The notes under the pieces: model-generated | The model's database searches: none | What the model was told of the DNA's origin: nothing | Seen by the model: the letters and a program-made list of their open reading frames with translations, nothing else | Source of the DNA: Tricholomella constricta | Taxonomy: Eukaryota > Basidiomycota > Agaricomycetes > Agaricales > Lyophyllaceae | DNA length: 64,000 bases | Assembly (NCBI GenBank): GCA_013368375.1 | Contig: JAACJP010000039.1 | Location: 310,001 to 374,000, forward strand | Direction of reading: 5' to 3' | Position numbers and translations under genes: made by a program | Part shown: positions 11,191 through 21,157 of the stretch, piece after piece | Position numbering within the stretch: the stretch's first letter is position 1 | Layout of the letters: every line of letters starts with the position of its first letter

Positions 11191-11625
11191 ATGTGTATCG
11201 GCGCGGAGAGAGATGGTTTCCATTCAACAAGACCCATGACAGAGCAGCCGGCTGAGTTTGAAAGGGAGCGGGAAGCTGAGCGCAAGAGGGAGCAGGAGGC
11301 TGAGCGCAGGAGGGAGCAAGAAGCTGAGCGTCAGAAGCGGCGGGAAGCCAAACGATTGAGAAGGCTTCTTCGAAAACTACTCAGTGTGTTGAAAGATATC
11401 ATAACGAGGGACATACTACTGGCGAGAAACTTGCATTCTTTAGGCGAGTATCTTCGATTCACCACGACTGATCTGACAACTCGAGTAGTTTTAGTGCTGG
11501 CCATGCTTCTCCTTGCCTTGTCCTTGGAGTTATTTGGTTGGTTCATCGTCGTCGGGCTTTTCACGACCTTTTGTAAGCAGATCCCCCATCGTGCGTATCT
11601 GGACCAGACTCACGAAGTCTTCTAA
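11191..11625 (+). CDS. Small coiled-coil/membrane protein, hypothetical
   Basis: The 144-residue frame has a highly charged repeat (EAERKREQ, EAERRREQ, EAERQKRRE), then a basic patch, then one long hydrophobic region (RVVLVLAMLLLALSLELFGWFIVVGLF) able to span a membrane once or twice. A start at 11236 (MTEQPAEFE) would remove 15 residues. A GT donor near 11591 could lead to another exon. No family is recognised and codon evidence is thin. Confidence 0.4.
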   Translation: MCIGAERDGFHSTRPMTEQPAEFEREREAERKREQEAERRREQEAERQKRREAKRLRRLLRKLLSVLKDIITRDILLARNLHSLGEYLRFTTTDLTTRVVLVLAMLLLALSLELFGWFIVVGLFTTFCKQIPHRAYLDQTHEVF

Positions 11626-12578
11626 GTGATCTATTTATTGCTCATCATTCACATTAACATCGTGTCAGTCGAGAACTTCAAGTCGAAGCGGGAAACTGCT
11701 GTCACCATACCATTGGGTGTGTTTGAACGCTCTCGGTTGGGGGTCGGAATGCCGTCGCCATTGTACAAGCTCCAGGTACCTTGCGGCTGCAGTCGCCCTG
11801 CGCTCCTTAATTGGTCGCTTGCGTGAACGCCGAGTGGTCTTTCTGGATGCCCAAGCCCATTCGAGCTTCAGGAACTTTGCAAACGTGACACCTATAGACT
11901 GGTATCCGGTATGAAAGAACGAAGTATAACGTACTTTAGTTCCCCCACCCAGTCATCATGCTCCGTAAAAAAAACCACACATGGTTCTTATGCGCGTCAA
12001 GTAAAGATAAATCTCTCGAATTCCCTTCATTTCATCGTTCGCCATTTGCGGAGCGGCACGGTTACTGAGCGGCGAGTTGAGGAGTTCGAAACACAAGAAT
12101 TTGGGATAACGGCCAGCCACAGTACAACAGAGTCAAAAACCTGGTTGGCAAGATCCGAGTGAGATAGCCTGAGGAAAGATTGGAAACCAATGCTCTTATC
12201 CGAGGACCGAGCCATTGAGCGACGTATCGTTCATGGAAGGCTGAATGAAGTGAAGTGACCTAGATTCACAGAAATTTCATCGACCCCTCGGAGTATCACC
12301 GATGCGCGAGATAGCAGAAAAACGATGATTGTTAAAGACAGGAAGGTCCTTAAAATATCTTCGGACAGCGATACAAAGGTCAGTGGTACAAAAGCAGCAC
12401 CTTGTCCCCGCTTCAACACTTACCTGAGGTAAATTGAGGACCGCTAATAGTAACTGGTATTAACGTACGAGACAAAGGGTACAAACAGGATCATTAGCTC
12501 TTTAGATGTCATTAGATAGATCAATAGGTATGCAATCTCTAATCCTTGAGACTTTATAAAGGGCAACCGGCCGCCCCG
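11626..12578. other. Intergenic, nothing recognised
   Basis: About 950 bp between the small membrane protein and the 3' end of LCB1. The short open frames here are not convincing. Confidence 0.4.
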
Positions 12579-14476
12579 TTACCGTCTCCTCCCAAGCACT
12601 TTGACCAAAGCGTTCTTAACCACAGTCACCGCCTTCTCCGTCTCCTTCTTGGTCAGCGCGCTGGTCATGGCCAACCGAATACTCGGCTGCGGCTCAACGC
12701 CCTCTTGGCCTCTCAGCCGCTTCGCCTTCGTGATCATAACGCCCTGCGCCAGCGCTTCCTCTACAACGTCCTGAAGGAGTTTCTCTTCGCTCTCGATGTC
12801 CCAATCCCAGGTGGCTGCATCACGCGGGAGGGGCGAAGTCGGGTTAGAGGGCTTCGTGGATGGGATGAGGGCGGCGCTGGCGGGGTGCAGCGAGGAAGTG
12901 GGCAGGGGCCGGATGTACATGTGGATGATGGGGGAGGCGGGATGTGATGGAATGGTGATGCAGTCGACGCGATCGAGTAATGCCCGTGCGGCGCGCACGT
13001 TTTCTTGTAGTGTGGAGAGGATGGAAGGGGTGGAGCGCAGAATATTGATGCCTTCGGATGCGCTTACAGATAGCAGAGCGGGCATGGAGGCGGAGAACAC
13101 GAAGGACGGTCCATTGATGCGCTGTTGTATCATTATGAGAGCTAGTCTCCGCCTCATATGACAGGAACGCATACCTGATGGTCGATGACGGTTTGGGAGC
13201 CTGCACAGAAACCGCCAGAAGAGCTGAGACCAATGGCTACTGATCCAACAAGCATGTCGACTTTCTCAGCCTGTAGAGGTAAGATTCAGCGATAAAGCTT
13301 ACTAGCCGCATCACATTGACTTACCGGCACGTTGTAGAGTTCAGTGAGACCGCGCCCAGTGCGTCCGACGGTGCCGAATGAAAAGCTCTCGTCCAAGATC
13401 AGGCGATACTTGTGCTTGTATTTGATCTCGATCTGTGCATGTGATGTTATTTTAGCCGATGACGCTCAAGCTAAGTGGTACTGACCAGCTTAGGCAGGTC
13501 CGCCATTGCGCCGTCCTTTTCAAAGATCCCCTCAGTAATGATAAATCGTCTAGTCAGTGGACCCCGCCTCTTTCTCCTCTCTTTCTCTACACCCTCTAAC
13601 ACCTCCTCGAGACTCTTGAGATCATTGTGATCGAACCAACGAACGGTCGAACGCGAAATTTGAATTCCTTTATGAATGGCAAAGCTGACACCACGGTCTG
13701 CCACGATGATGTCGCCGCGTTTGCAGAAGGCTGGAATGACGGAAGAGATTGTGGAGAATCCTTGAGAATACAAGATGGCAGCTTCAGTGCCCAAAAAGTC
13801 TGCGATGTCGCGTTCCAGATCCATGTGAACGTCTGCAAAGAACATGTGCTCAGCCACTCGATAGGGGCCACACGCTGCATGTCCGACGCACCGAGAGTAC
13901 CATAGAAGCCAGGTGGACCACAACTTCCAAGACCATATTTCCTGAGCGTCTCTACTGCCCGTTCTTTGATGTGTTCATTTCCAGCAAGACCCGTAAAGTT
14001 GAAGCTAGCGAGGTTTGTCGCAGTCTTCCCGGTGCTGACGAGTTTCGGCTTGGGTCCGTTGGGGCCCGCGACGATAGGGACTGCAGCGAGCTCTGCTTGT
14101 TCCCTCACCGAAAGCGGTTGGCCCAGGGGCTCTGGAGTCCACTCGTCGACCAGCTCATCGATTTCCTGAGAAGCCGTAGTAAGTTGAATGCTACTTCGAG
14201 CTGGCAAATGCCTGATTCACATACCTTGTCGCTAAATTGGATAAAATGTTTTCCTGTCCTATCTGCTCGTGTCCGTGATTGCAGAAGCGTCCGAATAGCA
14301 AAGATTACAAGGATAAGTTCCAGAAGAGTCCGTCCCGGGTCGTTCTGGTGAGAGCTCTTGACATACCGCTGTATAACAGCAGAACCGGGCAATTTGTTGA
14401 AGGCAAATTCCAGCGTAGAGAGAGACTGGGCCATAAGAGCAAAGAGGGGCTCGAGGTTTGTCGAGGCGCTCTCCAT
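12579..14476 (-). CDS. LCB1: Serine palmitoyltransferase subunit 1
   Basis: LCB1 forms a heterodimer with LCB2 in the ER membrane and makes 3-ketodihydrosphingosine from serine and palmitoyl-CoA, the first step of sphingolipid synthesis. The sequence shows a membrane segment near residue 50 ([15 protein letters not shown]), then [95 protein letters not shown] and [17 protein letters not shown]. The PLP-binding lysine of the alpha-oxoamine synthase family is absent here, as expected of this regulatory subunit. At least five short introns break the gene; the first donor is at 14224. ATG 14476 gives [12 protein letters not shown]. The stop is at 12579. Confidence 0.92.
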
Positions 14477-14705
14477 TTTGTCGTTGCGTTGAGGTTGCTG
14501 TGATCTGAGTGATCAACGGAAGACAGTGAAATTCTCATTACATAAACAAACCCGGAGCCTCCCGCCCATCATAACCAGCTGATTGCGCAGCCATCGCCTG
14601 GTGTCTGTCGAGCAGAGTCCCAGGTTTACAGGCAAGTACTCAATCAAACTGCTCCGTCTTTAAATGCATAAATTATAGGATACAAAAGTAATCCGTCCCC
14701 GGCGT

Positions 14706-15522
14706 TTATGATGACGAAGAATATGCCCTAGCGTTCAATTGCGAATCTGACTGGGTCTTGCACTCAGCAACGTTGACCGAGAGACCTCCTGACTTTCGTG
14801 CGCTGCGGTAGATGATGAACGAATTGACTGAGCCTGTAATGTGTTACTAATTGATAAAGATAATCACCAGCTATTCACTCACATAATATCCAAAGCAGGA
14901 CCGCGAGCCCAAAGGACGACGCTCCTCCGGGACACCAGACGTAAGCTAATCCATCTGAATACGTATCGAAATCACACTGCAACGGGAACTGGGTTCCCAG
15001 CATAATCGACAGGGCTACGCGCAGTTTTGTTCAGCACACGGACATGGATCAAGCATCTAGAGGTACCAACCGAACCATCCTATGGAGAAAATCGTGAAGG
15101 ATGCGAAGTGGACCAAGGACCTTGTTATCGAGTGTGTGGACAGTGGTCGATTATTGAATAACAGCCTTGATATGACTGGTAAGTATCATCGACGAAAGCG
15201 GACGAGGCGAACGCACAATACACCGGTCCATATCCAAGTCAAAGCCGACCACCCGATCGCAAGTCCCTGGAAAACATCTAGGGATACTCATAATCAACTG
15301 CAACGTTCTCAAGGGCAAACATTTGAGCTTACGCATCAAAGGTGCGAATCCTACCACACCTGATGTCGAGCTAATGATGTAACCCAAGAACACCCCAGAG
15401 ACGATCGTTTGGCCAAGTCCTAAGACGAGCGTCATACCTATAAAAAATAAAAAATAAGAGAGGCCGAGATAATTGAAAGCTGTCCACATACTGTACAGCG
15501 TCTTGCGGAGCGTGAGGGACAT
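14706..15522 (-). CDS. Multi-pass membrane protein, tandem family member 1
   Basis: The first exon reads MSLTLRKTLY and is spliced inside a Ser codon to MTLVLGLGQTIVSGVFLG..GFAPLM. Later exons give FQGLAIGWSALTWIW, then NNRPLSTHSITRSLVHF..FSIGWFG, ALSIMLGTQFPLQCDF..GGASSFGLAVLLW, and a tail ending RAYSSSS. At least four hydrophobic segments are visible. Two paralogs follow at 16635-17429 and 27048-27803 with the same exon plan. No function is known to me; the plan is typical of small lineage-specific membrane families of mushrooms. Expression and topology are unknown. Confidence 0.6.
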
Positions 15523-16634
15523 GTTGGAGGAGTAAGGCTAGTTCCCCACACTCAATATGATCATACTTATACAAAGATCAAATACTCTACTGGTGAGTGG
15601 AATCACGATTTCCGAAGCCAAGAAGTCGGCGTGGCCACATTCGGAGAGAGCTTGTTTCAGTTCCTGGAACCTAGAAGATCCTTGGCACGGCTGCGGGACG
15701 GAAGGCGAGATGCATATCATTGACAACGTTTCTGCTTCCAAATGCGGAGTAGAGGCTGCGTCCTGCCAATTGTATGAATTGCAGCCAATAACCTCAACTG
15801 ATGGAAGTTGGTGTGCGCAACGGCGGGGGATGGGGATGAATGAATGACGTTGTAACATCCAAGCCTCTGTATCCCTAAGATGAAACGACAGACGACAGTG
15901 CCAGTGCAGCAGAGAACACCGCTTTCAAATGATCGAGCTGCGGCTTCCTTGGCTATCCTTTCTGTGTGGCGCAGTGACGTCGTTCGTTGATAACAAAGAA
16001 TGAAATCGTGCAACATCGTAGCCTTCGGACGACCAACTGTTCTCTGACTTCCAAACACTGAAGGCCTTGCGCGTTGATGGATCTATTGGTGAAAGCTCGG
16101 CCATCATCATCACATTACGCGGTTTGTACACGTTGCGTGCGGCCAGTCTGCTCCAAGTTCAACATCGATAGCAGGAACGGATGTGGGTTGCCAAGCGACG
16201 TAAACTGAAATGACTTCAAAAGTCCGGGTGGTAAAGGTTGCGGTACTAAACGCAAATTTGGTGCAAGCCTGGCCATCCACTGCACAAGTTTGTATTGAGT
16301 AGACTGGACAGTGGTAAACAATGTATTATACTAATTATTGACGTTGGCCAACCTAATTCGACTATAATCTACAAAGAGTTCCGAAGAAATAGGAGACGTA
16401 CGCGACCCTTCCATTCAGTTATTTAGCTCCGACTGAGTTTGAGCAGATTACTGCAGTCTGCCTTGCGTATATCTGCTAATGACAAACTATTATCCAAGTT
16501 GGGGGGTTGAGTCAGATGATGTATGATTCCCAAGGACTACACGAAGCTGACATTGAAAAGTTGGACCGCGCGTACTGCGCACTGTCGACTATCTGGGCTC
16601 AGGATCTCGTAGAGTCCAATCATCGGCCCTTTGC
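15523..16634. other. Intergenic between tandem paralogs
   Basis: About 1.1 kb holding the promoter of member 1 and the 3' flank of member 2. Several short frames occur, none with recognisable content. Confidence 0.4.
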
Positions 16635-17429
16635 TTACGACCCTCCATTATTCAGATTGGCGGCGCCACACTTAGCTATATTGACCGAGAGATCACCCAA
16701 TCTTCGCATTCCGCGATAGATGATAATTGCACTGGTCGAGCCTGCGAGGGAGAGAGAATGTTCATGATGACAAACATCTTCACGATATGATCACTCACAG
16801 AAAATCCATAACAAAACCGCCATTCCGAACGACGACGTTCCCCCCGCACACCAGAAGCCGGCCAAGCCGTCAGAAGGTCTACGAAAATCGCACTGTAGTG
16901 GAAACTGTGTGCTGAGCATGATGAAGAGCGCTGTTCACCGTTTCATTCAGCACCTGACAAGGATAATGGAGGTAATGGAAACAGACCGAGCCACCCGACA
17001 GCAAGAATTGTGAACGAAATGAAGTGGGCTAAAGACCTCGTCAGCGGATGCGTCGAGAGCGGGCGGTTGTTATACGACAGCCTAATTAAGATGATTCAGT
17101 GTTCGGATATTTGTTCAAACGCACGTGGAGAGACGTACAAGACGCTGGCCCATATCCAAGTTGCGAGGGCCCATCCGATGGCCATGCCCTGGAAAATCGC
17201 TAACAGGAACGCGTCATAAAACTCGGGATACAAATTCCAGTGGCGATGACGAATTTAGTGCTTACGCATCAAGGGTGCGAAGCCGTTCAGACTAACAAAT
17301 GCCGCACATATGGCTGTCTGAAAGAACCCGAATATGATTGTTAAACCTGTGGGAAGATGAGAAGTCACCCCGCCAACCTGCACAAGAGCGATTCTCACTG
17401 TATAATGCGATGCGAAGCTTGAGGGACAT
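16635..17429 (-). CDS. Multi-pass membrane protein, tandem family member 2
   Basis: This is a close paralog of the gene at 14706-15522. Exon 1 is MSLKLRIALY, spliced inside a Ser codon to LTIIFGFFQTAICAAF..NGFAPLMR. Then come FQGMAIGW..ATWIWASVLYV, NNRPLSTHPLTRSLAHF..LAVGWLG, ALFIMLSTQFPLQCDF..GGTSSFGMAVLLW, and SAIIIYRGMRRLGDLSVNIAKC with a stop at 16635. Intron positions and phase match member 1, which supports the model. Function is unknown. Confidence 0.6.
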
Positions 17430-18152
17430 GATGATCGTGGCGATGGCGGCTTTCAACAACTTTCATGGCGACTTTTAACAGGAAACCATCGTGCCCTCTG
17501 CGTTGCCCCTTCTAGCGTGCCATGGTCATCTGGTCAACGAGGCTGCGGCGGAACATGGCCCTTCTCATATGCTACTTTGAGTATCTGCTATAATCGGCGA
17601 GGTAGGTGCCTGAGTCTGACGTTGCTGCGAACGTCTTTATAATCCAAAAGTGATGTATGTTTGGTCGGAGTCGCAAAAGGAGAGAAGCCACCGTCAAGAA
17701 GAGAGCTGCTGCCACTGCCATCAAAAGAACAGGTGAACCCACTGTAAAAACCAGCTGATGGGTGCAGTTGCGGATAATAAGTGCTTGAAAGCGAGGAGAA
17801 CGGCGCTTAGCATGTGAGTATGTTCCTTTTCTCTGTCTTCATCAAATCCTCGTATTCCCAGGAGCTGCGATCGGAGAATAGTAGACATCTTGATGGCCAA
17901 AAGCACTCACACTCAAAACACATCTGTTGGATGGCCAACTTGTTGAATCAAATTGATGCCGGCAATATAAGCGCGAGTAAACGGCTATCCGTTGTGCCAC
18001 TGCTGCGGATGGGTGGAGCCTGAGGAAATGCCAAAATGCGTATTTGCCTCTGTTAATTACTACCGACGCGTTGATCAGATACGTTACATAGTCACTTAGA
18101 AGTGTCAATCAACTCCTCCATCAAAAAGACCAATCGCAGTCGAGTAAAAATA
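17430..18152. other. Promoter of paralog 2 plus an unresolved minus-strand membrane-segment fragment
   Basis: On the minus strand at about 17745-17572 an acceptor (TTTTTACAG) leads into GSPVLLMAVAAALFLTVASL and ends SDSGTYLADYSRYSK before a stop. This looks like the last exon of another membrane protein, but I could not connect earlier exons with confidence. Upstream of it on that strand lies the LINE insertion site. Confidence 0.3.
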
Positions 18153-18167
18153 GAAAAAGAGTCCATA
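18153..18167. repeat. Target-site duplication, left copy
   Basis: The 15-bp string GAAAAAGAGTCCATA is repeated exactly at 26924-26938, just past the A-tail of the LINE. It marks target-primed insertion. Confidence 0.93.
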
Positions 18168-18816
18168 GGCAGGGGGGCTCTTGGACTCGAACCACCATGT
18201 GGTCGAGTAAAGTCACACGCCAAGTATATGGCAGTGCCGACGTGGTAGTGCAGACCCGTTGTTCCTACGGATTGTAGGAAGAGTACACGAAGTGTACTCA
18301 CCAAGGCTTTTGAATCTGAGCACTCAGCCCCCCCACATACCAACACATAGAGAACACCAAAACTCCCCGCAAGAGACAGGAACCCCAGAGTACTCAGAAT
18401 GAACGAGCCAAACGCGGATCCAACATCATTATCACAACCAGGAACACGCGAAGCCGAGTCTCGCCGACCCCAACAAAACTACAGTTTCCGAAAGATGTAC
18501 GACCGCCAACGCACGCGCCTACGCATCTAGAGAACGCTGACCCGTCCCCGAGACTGCAGAGAGTGCCCACACACTCTTTCCAACGAATAAAAAACTGCCG
18601 TCCTCCTCCAAACCAGTGAACGTTAAGCAACCACAGAACCTCAACTCCGCCATACACCCTTTTTGATCCCCGTCTCTCGTCCCTTCACCTTGAGGCCCTA
18701 AACCAAATCTTAACTTTAACGTAAGAAACGTGCCACCTGTACCCACGTTTAAAAACGAGACCCAGAAAATTGAACTAGCCAAAACAGCACACCCACCACC
18801 TCACAACTCTCTTACA

Positions 18817-19269
18817 ATGACCCCGACCTTCCGCTCATACCCTAAAGTCGTCTCGATGGTCGCTACCCCCTCTCTCTACCTCCGCCTCGACGGATCCTGG
18901 CACCTAGAATGGCGCTGCGTCGACTTCCTCTCGCAGGAACCTGCACACATCGGCGACACGATTGTGATCCTAGCAAGAGAAGCTGGATGGGAAGGAGAGA
19001 TGTTCAAAACATTCGTAGTAATCGAAGGAATCCTCCCATCGGGACGTATCGAATGGGCGCACCTCAACGTCTCGGAAGACTCCCTGGAGAGCACCTCCGT
19101 ACGCATCCCTGCGCACCACCTCCGCCTAAACGGAAGGGACTTCATTAAACACATCTGCGGCGCGATGGTAAGCACTCACCTAACAACACCTCATCGTCTC
19201 AATTTTGACGGCCCCCAGGTCCACCTCCCCGAAGGGACGATCGCCATCGCCCCCAGCCCGGGACTCTGA
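18817..19269 (+). CDS. LINE upstream ORF, KOW-like small protein
   Basis: The ATG at 18817 opens 150 codons. The middle reads HIGDTIVILAREAGWEGE..FVVIEGI and later VRIPAHHLRLN, which looks like a KOW/Spt5-type barrel (GD.V.V..G...G..G.V ... VP...L); this is resemblance only. A GTAAGC...CCCCCAG stretch at 19168-19218 is 51 nt, has a CTAAC branch-like site and keeps the frame when removed (133 residues). The protein could be an RNA-binding accessory factor of the element. It lies about 270 bp before ORF1. It might also be a leading exon of ORF1 if further splicing occurs. Confidence 0.5.
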   Translation: MTPTFRSYPKVVSMVATPSLYLRLDGSWHLEWRCVDFLSQEPAHIGDTIVILAREAGWEGEMFKTFVVIEGILPSGRIEWAHLNVSEDSLESTSVRIPAHHLRLNGRDFIKHICGAMVSTHLTTPHRLNFDGPQVHLPEGTIAIAPSPGL

Positions 19270-19539
19270 CCCACCGTGAGAAGAATTACATAAGACCGAA
19301 TGGCCCGGACTCTATAGGCATTAGAACTCTCAGCTACCGTAGTTACCACAACATCTGCCTTAGCACTACCCCCCGTAATCTGAATTAAGCTGGCGCACCT
19401 TCTGCTCATCAAAGACTCGAACAAGCGGCCGCCGGAAGGAAGCCCGACGAGGAACCCAGGAGACCATCCGCGTCTCACGCAGAAGCAACGCAGGAATTCC
19501 CACCTGGGAACAATTCTCTCACCCGTGCCAAACCCATCG

Positions 19540-20968
19540 ATGTCGCTCGAAGACGACCCCTTCGGAGGGCCCTCCCCTAACGACCCTCGAGCACAAGCCC
19601 AAGCGGAGGACTTCCCGCCCCTCCCCCAGCCGGGCGAAAACAACCAAGCCCCAGCGAACAAGGTATGTACACAAGCTCCACTCCGTACGCGAAGACGAGT
19701 GCTCAAAAAGACGATGCTAGACAACCCCAAGGGCCCCAAGGAACCGCGACACGCTGCCACCCCCGCCCGAATCCCCCACGCCGTCGTCGCTAACCCCCAT
19801 GCTGACCGGCACGAGCAACGCGCCCTCCCTAGTCGACCAGCCCGGGTCCCCCATAAACCCCGGGGCCCCCCTTGACAACCTTCAATTCATCCACGACGCC
19901 AACTACCCGTGGACGACCACGGTTGAAGAAGGCCTAGAGAAGAACGAGAAGGGCCTCGTGTGCACGGCGACCCCCCCAGGAGGGTTCCCCGTCGTCCATC
20001 TCCGCTACTCACCCACGTTCAACGTCACCACCGACATCCTTTGGCGCTGGCAGAACAAACCAGGGCCAAAGGTATGGTTCAGAGTTTTCGATGGAAATTT
20101 CGACCCCCAGGCCTCCGACACCGTCGCTCTGCTCCGCACGCTCATCGGGAAAGTCGTAGACGCCGAGGATGCGGTGATCGCTCCCCCCGTACGCATGAAC
20201 GAAACCGCCGGGCGCATCAAGCCACCCTTCCACTTCCTTATCTGGAACATTAGTCAATATGCAGCCGACGTCCTCACCAACCGCAACGTCATCGCGACAG
20301 CAGAGATAACGGTTTTCGTAGTTCCCTACGACCCCCCTATCCCCTTCTTCATCATGTCGCTATGCGACCTCACATACCCTCTCACCACAAGATCCCACGA
20401 AGCGGTGGCGGACTTCGTCCGTACCATTCTCTCCAGAAACCCCGCCGTCGCGACCTTCTTCAACGAAATCCTTGAAACTCCGAGAGACGCCGGAGCTGTC
20501 CCCGAGGCCTTCCGATCGATCTTCGCGAAAGGGTTCACAGTCCAACGCCTCTCGACTCCCGACGGCCTAAGAACCAAATTTGGTCCTCAAATAGTGTGGA
20601 ACATCTACTTTGGGAAACCACCCACGGTCTCCCTCGCCAACTACTACACACTTATCAACATGGTCAGGGACCTGTCCTACATCTCGGAGGACTACGGGAT
20701 TGGCCGCACTCTCAGAGGAACAGATACCTTCCAGTGCGCGGGATGCAAGTCGATGGACCACCCGAGGGCGATATGCCCCTTCATGGACATCCCCAGGTGG
20801 CTCGGACCCAAACACCAGGAAGTCTCGAACCAACCTAACGCGGACACCTCCGCTGGAAGCGCAACGACCTCCTTTACTCGAGGACATAGAGGCAGAGGAC
20901 GAGCGCGTGGCCGAGGCCGTGGAGGGCGCGGACGTGGAAACCGCGGGGTCGTGAACGACTTTAACTGA
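19540..20968 (+). CDS. LINE ORF1 (gag-like nucleic-acid-binding protein)
   Basis: ORF1 protein binds element RNA to form the retrotransposition particle. Exon 1 (19540-19662) starts MSLEDDPFGGPSPND and contains EDFPPLPQPG. An intron at 19663-19720 (GTATGT...GATGCTAG, 58 nt) joins it in phase 0 to the long second frame (19721-20968), giving 455 residues. Without splicing the two parts are in different frames. The body has RYSPTFNVTTDILWRWQ and FHFLIWNISQYAADVLT. Near the C-terminus is one zinc knuckle, C-A-G-C-K-S-M-D-H-P-R-A-I-C (CX2CX4HX4C), followed by a GRGRARGRGRGGRGRG tail. If the intron is not real, translation could begin at 19799. Confidence 0.8.
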
Positions 20969-21157
20969 TCATACACTCCTACCTCCCTACTCCCAGAATA
21001 TACCTAACTGTCAATGTCTTTACTCCCCCCCCCCTCAATATATAAAATGTTTACGGAATAAACTTCGGTTCCAGTGGGTGAGGCCACAAACGCGAAAATC
21101 AACAGTAAATGAGGGCAAACGAACGTAGTACCAACGATAGCTGGATTTACTGACTGC

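Noticed and set aside
18168..18250. tRNA-like pattern (reverse strand GGTTCGAGTCC) at the 5' end of the LINE
   Set aside because: Only a B-box-like string is present. The T stem pairs for three positions only and no acceptor stem forms, so it is not a tRNA gene.
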